A program made the position numbers and the translations under genes. Source: Oreohelix idahoensis (taxonomy: Eukaryota > Mollusca > Gastropoda > Stylommatophora > Oreohelicidae). Taken from it: a stretch of 64,000 bases of DNA. Under the pieces are notes generated by a model. The model ran no database searches. It saw only the letters and a program-made list of their open reading frames with translations, and had not been told where the DNA came from. The stretch is from contig JAMPIV010003424.1 of the NCBI GenBank assembly GCA_024509875.1, positions 1 through 64,000 of the forward strand, read 5' to 3'. Of the stretch, positions 54,560 through 64,000 are shown in pieces. Position 1 is the first letter of the stretch. Each line of letters begins with the position of its first letter.

Positions 54560-56442
54560 CTTTATTAAGGACCTGGACAGATGAGAAGGCAGAAGAGACT
54601 GTTACCTCATCGTATCAATATGTGAACGAACTGACCACTCGTTTGAAAGCTGGATGGAAACTGGCAAATGATAATTTGAAACAAGCCAGGAAGAAACATG
54701 CAGCATATTTTAATAGGAAGGCAAAGGACAGGGAACTGGCAGTCGGAGAGAAGGTGCTGCTTCTACTACCGGGAAGCCAGAATAAATTACAAATTGGTTG
54801 GCAAGGTCCATATACGGTTCTAGAGAAGGTGTCTAGAACAAACTATAAAATTGACAAAAAGGGGAAGGAAAAAGTTTATCATGTAAACCTGTTAAAGAAG
54901 TATCTGGACAGACCACTCCAGGAAAGCACCCCCTTATTGACCTTGGCTATTGCAACCCAGATGCAAAAAGAACCACTCACCTCACATGAATACCCATTAC
55001 ATCCTTGTGAAACAGCAGCACAGGTAAAAGTCAGTAAGCACCTGACTAAAAACCAGAGGGAGAGAGTTCAACAAGTTCTGGAAGAACATACAGATGTATT
55101 AACAGATAAACCAGGCCATACAAATTTGCTACAGTATGACATGAAACTGGTAGACTCAAACCCAATCTGTATGAGAGCCTATTCTATTCCGTTCGCGAAG
55201 GAGAAGGCATTAAAGGAAGAAATAGATTATTTATTGAAGGAGGGGATTATTTCGCACAGTGAATCATCTTTTAGTTCTAGTGTCGTTTTGTTGAGGAAAC
55301 CGTCTGGGGAACACAGACTGTGCATAGATTACAGGAAACTGAATGCTGTCACAGAAGGACAAGTGGATCCATTACCAGACACAAAACAGCTATTTGCCAG
55401 ACTGAACAAGGCAAAATACTTTTCAAAGGTGGATCTTAGTAAAGGCTATTACCAGATCCCAGTGAAGCCTGAAGTGAGACCTTATTTGGCTTTTAGCACT
55501 TCGGATGGACATTATGAATTCAATATGCTACCATTCGGACTGAAAAATGCTCCGAGTGTGTTTTCAAGGATGATGCGAAAATTGTTGGACCCCCTGAATA
55601 ACCCATGTATCACAAATTTCATGGATGATATTCTCGTCGCCACCGAGACATTTGAAGAACACATTGAAGCTCTGGAGATGTTGTTTGATAGACTTCGGGA
55701 GGCGAACTTAACTGCTAGGCCAACAAAATGTTGTATTGGATGCAAAGAGTTGGAATTCTTGGGGCACACTGTATATCAGGGTAATATGACCCCTGATCCT
55801 AAGAACTTGGAAAAACTGCAGAGAGCACCTAGGCCGCAAACCAAAAAGGACGTGCGATCATTCGTGTCGTTATGCGGATTTTATCAGAAATACATCAAAA
55901 ATTTTAACGCCATTTGTGCTCCTCTGACTGATCTGACTCGCAAGGGACTTCCAGATAAAATTATTTGGACTGCACAATGTGAATTAGCGTTCCAAGAGTT
56001 AAAGGAAAAACTCACTAGCAAGCCTATTCTCAAACTGCCTGATTTGACACAGGACTTTGTCTTAAGAACCGATGCAAGTAATGTGGGACTAGGAGGGGCT
56101 TTGTTGCAAAGATCATCTTCACCTGATGGGGAACTTAAACCAGTCGCTTATGCAAGCCGCAAATTGAATAAGGCGGAACAAGGATACTCCACAAGCGAAA
56201 AAGAATGTTTAGCATTAATCTGGGCAATAAAGAAGTTTCAAATCTATCTGTATGGTAGGACATTTGTGGTGGAGACGGATCATCAGCCTCTCGTGTTCTT
56301 GTCTCAGGCTAAGCATGAAAACGCAAGATTGCTGAGGTGGTCTTTATTGCTTCAACCTTATCAGTTTAGTATCCAATATATCCCAGGCAAATTGAATGTC
56401 GGTGCAGATTTCCTCAGTCGGCACCCCTGTGATCAAAATTAG
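54533..56442 (+). CDS. Element D: integrase C-terminal domain, reverse transcriptase and RNase H
   Basis: The frame opens at about 54533, in the -1 frame relative to the upstream ORF. It encodes the end of integrase (SYQYVNELTTRLKAGW, then the GPY/F-like WQGPYTVLEKVS), RT (LCIDYRKLNAV, KVDLSKGYYQIPV, catalytic FMDDIL) and RNase H (LRTDASNVGLGG, EKECLALIW, VETDHQPLVF, ADFLSRHP). All catalytic residues of RT and RNase H are present. A GTG at 54622 is only the first possible start in the track of codons. Translation presumably needs frameshifting or another mechanism, because no canonical slippery heptamer is visible at the overlap. Confidence 0.92.
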
Positions 56443-56516
56443 AGTAATGGCAGACGTGAGGAGTAATTTTACCTATGTGTATCGCTGGTTTTGGAACTTG
56501 CCATAGGCATGTTTTC

Positions 56517-56529
56517 AGGTGGGGAGATG
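56517..56529 (+). promoter_or_regulatory. Polypurine tract of element D
   Basis: AGGTGGGGAGATG immediately before the 3' LTR; primer for plus-strand DNA. Confidence 0.85.
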
Positions 56530-58321
56530 TGTAGTGAAATTGACAGAGATACAACGGTAAAATTCCTCCCAAGGATAACATTTAAGGATAAAAACATAAT
56601 GCGTAGGCTGCTGATGTACATGATCGCCTAGACCGCGGGTCATCATCCCCATAAAATTGACTTGCTAGACCGGAGGGGAACGGAGGATCAAAAAGGAAAA
56701 AAATATGACTGGAAAGGCTAAAGAGACGCAATTGGGGGGGGGGGGGAAATGGATGAAAGTAAAAATCCACGTTCCCCAAATTGACACGAGGTACGGAATT
56801 GGACGTTTTGCGATACCAAGCGCTTGATTTGAATTTGAGCGGAAGAACGCAGATGTCTGAAAAAAATTACAAAAATTAAAAAGTAAATTTTTCTTAATAT
56901 TAATGTTAGGAATATAAAAATTAGCTGGCCAGATGGCCTATTCTGAGCAGTGAACGAATATGGTTTTAATTTTACAGACGGATAGATAATATTGAAAATA
57001 ATGACAAAAGACAGTGTAGTTTACATCAGCCACAGACTGCATTGAATCTAACATATCGTTATTTGCACACAAAAACACGACCTTGGGGACGCAGGTGTTC
57101 AAATTTACTTAGCATAGAAGTGAAGGGACATTGGTGGAAGCTGTGTCTAAATATAACTTTTTACAACAAAAATTTGAAGGGGAGAGAACGGTTGGGTCAA
57201 AAATCGAGCACAATTTTGTAGAAACACAAGTAGAGACGGACAGACTAACAGATAACCATCCATACGTGACTGAAGCTTGACTGAAATGACTTTAGTGAGG
57301 AAATTTGAAATTAAAAATAAAACCTCGGCAGTGATTGGCCACAGACAATCATATTATTAGCGCTTAGAGCGCATTTGGGGTCATTCTTCAATAATTGTTC
57401 AGTGTTAGACACAGATTTTAAAGTGTGGTGTTTTCCCATATGAAAGACAGTGAGTTAAATTTAGGGACGCCATCCTATAGCCAGCAGCTCAGCTGAGTTT
57501 TGCTAGCACTTCTGTGTTAATTATTCATAATCTGAGCTGCGAGTTTCTGTCGTCAACGAAGCAGTATCTACTCGGGTGGTGATTTACACAAGTGTATCTG
57601 TGCAGTCCTTGTGACAGAGACCACCATTATTGCCCGCCAGCACGGAGAGGTGGGACCACCTGATTTCAGCACCAGAGCTACAAATACCAGATGAGTGAGC
57701 CTCTGGTCTGCTGGATATTCACCAACCCCATTAAGTTGCAGATACCCCATAAAAATTCCCACCATTTTCTGGACACTATGTAGTCAATATAGACAGGTGT
57801 GATGAGACCACCCCAACAGCACAGACAATAAATATCCTCCTTAGTAGCTGACTACCAGAACATTTTAATAAAACTAACTATTCTAGTACTTAAATATGTA
57901 CACTTTTGCATTTATTATGTAACATTCCATGCATAATTTTCATAAATTTTAAATCCTTCTTTTAAAACAAGTTCTGGTCAAAATAAAACTTGATCCAGAA
58001 CAAATAAATGTAATATAATTATATCAAAAACTTTACACACGTGAGTTAGTTCAGTGTATTGTAACACTTGTTAATCTTATTAGTCTTGTTAAATATCTAT
58101 GGGTATATTTATAACTATCACACCACAGTACACATCATAACCCTAGACACTTTACGCAGCTACATTCATAAAAAAAAAATTAAGTGTGAGGTCGTAGTGG
58201 TAGCAAGAAAGGCCTTCTGACAATTCTCAATTACATTTTATCTCAGGAGCCTTCACAGCTGGCCTCATACAATTTACATGTAGTACCATCATTATCATAC
58301 AAAACCATCAATCCCACTACA
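56530..58321 (+). repeat. 3' LTR of element D (1792 bp)
   Basis: Same ends as the 5' LTR. Differences noticed: four extra G in a G run (near 56735), two single-base insertions (near 56842 and 57321) and one substitution (near 57458). Confidence 0.93.
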
Positions 58322-58326
58322 AACAC
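58322..58326. repeat. Target-site duplication of element D (right)
   Basis: AACAC, matching 49979-49983. Confidence 0.85.
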
Positions 58327-59202
58327 ATTTGAAAGTAAATTTCACTGGAATGAAATATAATCCAAAAATGAAACAGGCTTGGCTCAAGGAAACTCTTCCA
58401 CTTATTCTCCGTGGGTGTTGTAAAACGTATTGACTTTAAATGGAGCATCAGGTTATATTTCCTGATGGCCAATGTGTGATAAGTCGTGGGCTGTGTCCTA
58501 TGGCTCTGATCTCTGATCCGGTAATCCGCCTTCCAGTTTGCCATGTCGCATCCGAATGAGGCTTGCGAAGATCCGTGTCCGTCAATCGCTAAAAATGGTT
58601 GGGCTGTCGAAACAGACGCTTCACCTGCTTGTTGGATGTTCGGTGATGAGACACCCCGTGGTTTGGAATTTGCTGCCCGATATAAAAATTATCCGCCACA
58701 TGTCACCAAGTCTTTTGTCGCGTACATATTGCCGCCGTTTTTAGTTACATTGTTTTATGGCGGCCCCCTTTATTGTCCCTGCCCGTAAATAAGTCTAAGC
58801 TTCTAAGTCGCTGTCACAGTAGCCTATCATCGTATATCGTCTCGAACTTGCTTTGTTTACGACCGCCAGCGGCTGGACTGCCATTGTTCCCAGAAGTCTT
58901 GACATCGTGAGTCCTAACAGGGAATTAAGTCCTCAAACGAATTCTTTCTATTGCCACTGTGACCGTTTCACGCGCCAAATAATAACTTGTCTAACGAGCC
59001 AGGTGTGTTCTAAAAGAAACGCTTTATCAAAGCGCGAGGTTGGGAAATATCCAAGGTATGATGAAATATTAAAGTTACACTTAATTAAAAGCCGTAATTA
59101 AGAAAGATTACTTTAAAAATGATGACAGCGCAAAAACGGGAGAGAAATAAACTAAGACTGATGATGAAAAAGGCAAAAGACGAAAAGAATAGGGCCACTA
59201 TA
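58327..59202. other. Unassigned region
   Basis: Two overlapping plus-strand ORFs (58538-58788) have mixed composition but no recognised domain. Nothing is supported as a gene. Confidence 0.4.
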
Positions 59203-59342
<140 letters not shown>

Positions 59343-59516
59343 ACGCGGGAATTTATGCAATGTATCGTTATGCAATTTTAACCATTCGTGCGTTCTAGAC
59401 AGACAGCTATCAAAACTAGTGCTTGCATCCGATAAGTTTTCGCTTAATTCAAATCTTAAGTTCAAGGGTCAAATCTCCATTCAGGTGCTGCATGCGATAT
59501 TGGCAATATATCAGCA

Positions 59517-59517
59517 C

Positions 59518-59579
<62 letters not shown>

Positions 59580-59580
59580 A
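59517..59580. repeat. TC microsatellite
   Basis: CTCTCT runs with two TTT interruptions. 59581-59930 shows no gene. Confidence 0.95.
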
Positions 59581-59934
59581 GAGCGTAAAAAGCTTACATT
59601 TTCCTCTTTACATCTGGTTTATGTTACCCTAGGCCATTTATTTTCGGCTTTTCTTGCTTCTACCAGCACGTTTCTTCCCCCACCCTCTTTCCACATTCTT
59701 TTGGGCCTAATTTTCTTAGTTATTTTGTTTTTTTTAGCATGATCTGTTTCTATGTAGCCGTGATGCTCTAGGCCAGGGATGATCAGTTGCTCTTTAAATT
59801 TAATTCCGTATTCAGCACAACTTGAATGCCTGCCAGTTTATGCTACACAGGGGAGATAAGAATAAATTGGAAAGAAGGAACAATGAAAAATGTGTGATAT
59901 TTTGAGAATTGCTATTTGTAGAAAAAAAAGGATC

Positions 59935-60180
59935 GTCCGATTGGCAGAGTGATTAGAGCTGGTCTTTTGAATCAAAGGTACCGGGTTCGAAACATTGTGG
60001 CACAACCAAGAAGCTCAAGCGTCTACCCAGCTGTAAATGAGTACCTGATTTGGGGAAAGCAAAGGCAGCGAGGAAGGGAATAGGTCACCCCACCTCTCGA
60101 AGCTGGACCTAGTTGGACCTAGTGTTGTGAGGTCTCTAACATGTCACTTCCCTACTACAGTGCTTCCTTTATCTGTTAGT
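59935..60180 (+). mobile_element. tRNA-derived SINE (family S3)
   Basis: The head TCGTCCGATTGGCAGAGTG has an A-box-like stretch (TTGGCAGAGTGATTAGAGC), and CCGGGTTCGAAAC is a B box. The body contains GGGGAAAGCAAAGGCAGCGAG, and part of it recurs at 41560-41715. Confidence 0.75.
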
Positions 60181-60360
60181 ATAATAAGGTGCGTCTAGTA
60201 GCAGAAATGTTAGGCCGCTTTATCGGTTCGAAATCTGGTGACGTCACGTTCTTGTCTACCATACTGTATAGGCGGGTACCTGACTCTGCTCTTGTGTTAA
60301 GGAAGGCAAAGGAAGCAAGTAGCTGCTACGGAACTACTTTTATCTTTGTGTTTTTTTTAG

Positions 60361-60518
60361 CAATGTTATGGAGTCGGCCAACAAATTTTCCAACTCCTGA
60401 CATTTTAAAGTCCGACTACAGTTTTTACTAGTGATATGGCACAAAATTTGGAGTCGGGGTCCGGACATTTTTTACCGACTCCACGACTCCGATTCCCGAA
60501 TCCGACTCAACATCCCTG
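60361..60518. mobile_element. Short hAT-like MITE related to 6289-9317
   Basis: It starts CAATGTTATGGAGTCGGCC and ends CATCCCTG, with several GGAGTCGG / CCGACTCC words as at the ends of the 3-kb element. The flanks share TTTTTAG but an exact 8-bp duplication is not clear. Confidence 0.65.
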
Positions 60519-60584
60519 TTTTTAGTGTAATAAGTTACGAAGCTTCTGTCTGGCAAATTTAGAACTAACACACCTTTTTGTCAG

Positions 60585-60665
60585 CATCATCATCATTACC
60601 TTCAACTCCCTACGGAGCAGAGGCTTTCAAGAAACTCATGCCAAGCCTACATGTCCCTTTCATTT
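60585..60665 (-). pseudogene. LINE 3' end with hairpin and GAT tail
   Basis: The minus strand ends in CTCC-ctac-GGAG hairpin bases followed by a GAT repeat (60584-60597), as at 38385, 44300 and 9905. Only the last few dozen bases are recognisable. Confidence 0.45.
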
Positions 60666-61869
60666 CTGTGACCAGTGCCGTTCTCCGTGCATTTTTCGAG
60701 CTACCTCTATGTTGCGTGATAAATTCTCGCAACATCGTTTTGTTTCAATGTCTGTTTTATAACGCAAGGGCAACAACTGCTTGGAATTTATAGTCACTTT
60801 TCTCGGTAAGCATTTGTCTTCTCGCGTTGGTATCGAATGCAGTTAAGTTTGAGCTGTGGTCATTTTTGCGCTGGACTGCGCATGACTTGTCTTGTTGTTT
60901 GGTCGATCGGTTTCCGCCCACCACTAGTGGAGTGAGCGATTTGGAATGGCGAAAGAGATGCCTCGTTGAAGAGGGGATCTCCGCTATTTTTTGTTCTGTC
61001 AGGGATGTGTAGTCCTCTTAATGGATATTTCGTTTATTCGAGATAATACCTCTAGTGTTTTCCCACATGTCGGGAGGCGTGATATTTCTGTGTATTTCAT
61101 GAAAGCAAGGTAAATTGACTTTTTCATTAACTCTATCGATTTTGGGTCGTGAGCGATTTCGATTCATAGCCTGTCTCCGAAAGTCGTCGCCACGAGATGT
61201 TTTTTCCCAGCTCACATGTCGCTGCATTGTACTGCATCGGTTGATGCATGTACCAAGGACCATTACTTGCTACTTTGTTAAATGAATTAGGTTTGGAAAA
61301 CCTTTATTATCTAGAGGATATTTTTGTGGACATTATTTATACTTCGGCAGACGTGTCTGTCTTGCTGAAGTCAAACTAAGGAGAGTGAACTGATCTCATA
61401 CATCTGGTTATCTCCTGGCTGTTATAGAAAAGGATGGAGTTTTCCACCTGACTACATTTACAGCACTATGAAATATAACATGCATCTGACTCATCATTGT
61501 AATGCTGTCTACCGTCTATTGCTGTATTGAATGTTGCTGTGATAATGACTGTTTGATGTGCCTACACATTTGCGTAACCATTTTGTCACTGTGGCGTCCA
61601 CAATAAATAATGAAGAAAAACGTCAACGGCTGTTTCAAGACTCATTGACTTTATACGTCGTGAGTTTACTGACGTCCTATGTGGATTGCCCTGTTATTTT
61701 TGTATGAACATTGTTTTGACTGAACACATCTGCACACTACACAAAACCAGACATGCGGATACCATCCATCATCATATGGCATCACGCATCATCTACCTAT
61801 CTTAAACTGAGGATACCTCTTAAACTAGAGCTGTCTTTTAATACAATCAATGTTTTCTCACTGCGTCCT
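60666..61869. other. Unassigned region
   Basis: No gene or repeat recognised. Short ORFs at 60827-61263 show no domain. Confidence 0.4.
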
Positions 61870-62100
61870 TTCCATCTCCATCGTCGTCTTCTCATTTCTT
61901 GTTCCACTGGCGCTTATGAGGTTCTTGTCATCAGATCCATATGAGTGATCTTCTCATACGACTTTAATCCTTCTATTCTACACAAGCACCCATTTATGAA
62001 AGTTTGCCTCCTCCTGGATGTTGTTTTTATTGTACGCAACACAATTAAAGTAACACCTCTGTTAAGGATAGATTTGGGGGTAAAATATTGTAGCATGTTA
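61870..62100 (-). pseudogene. LINE C-terminal fragment
   Basis: The minus strand reads RRRQTFINGCLCRIEGLKSY, EKITHMDLMTRTS and, after a frameshift, VEQEMRRRRWRWKG. It is the same LINE tail as 30290-30740 and 43930-44290. Confidence 0.68.
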
Positions 62101-62741
62101 CTACACGCTAGCACATATCCATTTTATGTGAGGAATTGTGTTCGCCTGTAGACAAACTACTTTTTGCACGAAACGTTCACCCGTGGTGAGCGACAGTCAC
62201 TAGTGACTTAGTTTGTCACAGGTCGTGGGTTCAGTGTGTTAAAGTTGGTTCTTCCATTTTTGTTCTATTGTCCGAGGTAGACGTAATTTTTTTGAGCTCC
62301 GGGATTTTTGGAGAGTGATATATGTATATAGTGTGGCATTATTGATTTTCCGGAGGCCGCCACGTTATGTGCAAGATAGTCCCCAAACCTATCTAGAAGT
62401 TCATACCATAATTTACTACAAGTAACTTTGAGATATGAGGCAACTAATATTTCGTTTGCCCTGATTGTTTCTGCCACATTACTTTGGTTTTCGTGGATTG
62501 CCCGAACCTTAGTACAATGGCCAGGATTAAGTGGAGAGGAGAAGAACGTATCATTATTATGTTATTGCCACTTAAAGATGCATAACGTTTGAAACTTATT
62601 GAAGGACGAGAGATAATCTACTACGCTTATCCATTGCCATGTACTTTTGATGTTTGATGGACGTTATTGTGAAGTGACTTTATTTATTAAATGTCAACCA
62701 TGTTTTCCCGTGGACCTGTTCACCTGCCGGCTTTTGTTATA
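62101..62741. other. Unassigned region
   Basis: No gene seen. Confidence 0.4.
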
Positions 62742-62743
62742 TA

Positions 62744-63341
62744 CTACTGGACAAAAATTAAGGGCCGCCATTCAGTTTAGACAAGGTTTATATAATTCTT
62801 CGTGAGCACGGTCGATTTTCCAAATGTCCGGTAGCTTGAAATCTCCCAAGAAGTCTCTGAATGGTAGAGTGGGACACTGCTAAACGTCTTGCAACATGGT
62901 GAACAGATTGACCATCCTGAATCCATGCCATGGCTCGACCACGGTCTACAGTGCTGAGACTTCTCCTTGGTGGCATGGCTAATGCAGTGATCATTTAGAC
63001 CACTTGTCATACTGATTTATTGCATACCAACGGTGAACACTCTTTACCGATGATCATTTTCCACGTGCATTCAAATTCAACTCACTTTTTTCACCTTTTG
63101 AACTAGTGGGACGTGTTGCAAAAACCACGAGTTTTTGCAGCAACAATGGCAATTTTCACGTGCGGGTTAAAGTGACCCAGTTTTTGGACATTTAAAAAAA
63201 ATTAACCTAGTGCACACAGAAATGTATACCCATTTCTCTGAGCTCAGTTTTAATGACATTTTCACTTGTCTTTACAGTTTGCCAATCAATTATATAAACC
63301 TTGTCTAAACTGAATGGTGGCCCTTAACTTTTGTCCAGTAG
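62744..63341 (-). mobile_element. Tc1/mariner deletion derivative, 598 bp
   Basis: Inverted repeats of about 55 bp (CTACTGGACAAAAATTAAGG at the left and its near-perfect complement at the right) flanked by TA. Inside, on the minus strand, is a transposase remnant with only the N-terminal DNA-binding part; the catalytic domain is missing. Confidence 0.9.
62788..62994 (-). pseudogene. Tc1-type transposase, N-terminal helix-turn-helix remnant
   Basis: The 68-residue ORF reads PRRSLSTVDRGRAMAWIQDG, HHVARRLAVSHSTIQRLLGRF and ATGHLENRPCSRR, the paired-like HTH of Tc1 transposases with the GRPR-like linker start. Full Tc1 transposases are about 340 residues with a DDE/D core; none of that core remains. 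Confidence 0.88.
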
Positions 63342-64000
63342 TATATATACTGACCATAATGTCCTGAATGAAAACCTGCCATCATTTGCGTATCCTGCAT
63401 GATCTTCTGTATTTATTCCAGTCGTAATAACCACAAAATCACAAATATAAACCAACGAAATGAACATGCATGAAATATGATAGGAAACTCTATACAGAGC
63501 GATACAACAGGAATCAATCTGATCATCAGAAGTTGTCCTATCCATATACCAGTGAAACAAGAAGTTTCGCAAAATATTTAGAATAAGCCACTGAACTGAA
63601 GACACACTTGGCTAGCTTATCAAAGCAATCCTTTCCCTGGATGGAATTCCCAGTTGGAAAAATATTCAAAAACACACGAAAGAAGATTAAAAGTGGAAAT
63701 AATGCATATAATAGTGGAAGAAGACCGTCTAAGGCATGCAGTCTTGAAGGTATTTGTTTGAAACTCTAAGCCCCCACCAGGGAATCACAATAAAACACTA
63801 AGACGATGCATGTTGTGCTTGTAGTCCGAAGTCTTCTACTTAAGACACGAAACGACCCAGATCTGGAAGACTTCGGGGCAGGCTAATCCCGCATTAAGTG
63901 ACCATGTTTTGGCTACGTGAGGACATGAAAAGAAGATTACGCGTCCACTACTGCATAGGGAGAGACCAGATCTTGAGACGCTATTCTGGAATGGATAGCA
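63342..64000. other. Unassigned right end with one short repeat
   Basis: 63485-63535 is homologous, in inverted orientation, to 33600-33655 (CTCTATACAGAGCGATACAA, then ATCTGATCATCA). No gene is recognised. Confidence 0.4.

Larger units (their letters stand above)
49984..58321 (+). mobile_element. Complete Gmr1-like Ty3/gypsy retrotransposon, copy D (8338 bp)
   Basis: 5' LTR 49984-51769, primer site, gag 52013-53284, protease and integrase remnant to 54559, integrase C-terminus/RT/RNase H to 56442, polypurine tract 56517-56529, 3' LTR 56530-58321, flanked by AACAC duplications. The LTRs differ by one noticed substitution and three indels, so the insertion is young. Coding defects: a 210-bp SINE and a 1-nt deletion in gag, no integrase core, and a -1 frame change before RT. 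Copy A (1-5900) is an older family member on the other strand. Confidence 0.95.

Noticed and set aside
53285..54622. Programmed -1 frameshift site between the protease/integrase ORF and RT in element D
   Set aside because: The overlap has no canonical X-XXY-YYZ heptamer in the right phase, and the frame change coincides with the substituted segment, so a deletion junction is the simpler explanation.

Overview
The window looks like repeat-dominated nuclear DNA from an invertebrate animal. It is AT-rich and intron-like, with microsatellites, tRNA-derived SINEs, 3' ends of LINEs, hAT and Tc1 transposons and several large LTR retrotransposons. I could not identify a host protein-coding gene. The mix of families would suit a lophotrochozoan such as a gastropod mollusc, but that is a weak inference from general style, not from a diagnostic gene.

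Layout. 1-5900 is the 5' part of a Ty3/gypsy-type element on the minus strand (copy A), cut by the window edge. 6289-9317 is a 3-kb non-autonomous hAT-like element with a perfect 8-bp target duplication and two 38-bp repeat arrays. 9.9-13.5 kb holds LINE and SINE scraps. 14.8-19.4 kb is a decayed gypsy-type element (B, minus), fused head-to-tail to a much better preserved one (C, minus, 19.4-27.6 kb). 27.8-28.7 kb is a TGTGTC-rich minisatellite. 28.8-49.9 kb is a mosaic of SINEs, LINE 3' ends, hAT MITEs, tetranucleotide repeats and an 85-bp/33-bp satellite. 49984-58321 is a complete gypsy-type element (D, plus, same family as A) with nearly identical LTRs, a tRNA-Pro-like primer site and a 5-bp target duplication. 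58.3-64 kb holds microsatellites, SINE, hAT and LINE scraps and a Tc1 deletion derivative.

Main biological point. In all three gypsy families the integrase lies upstream of reverse transcriptase/RNase H (gag-PR-INT-RT-RH). That is a Ty1/copia-like order with Ty3/gypsy-like proteins, and the Gag capsids carry a SCAN-like C-terminal domain. Both are hallmarks of the Gmr1-like lineage. In family A/D the catalytic core of integrase is missing and a basic, unrelated-looking coding segment with its own stop codon sits in its place, in both copies. Yet copy D inserted very recently, so it was probably mobilised in trans. This is the strongest candidate for something undescribed here.
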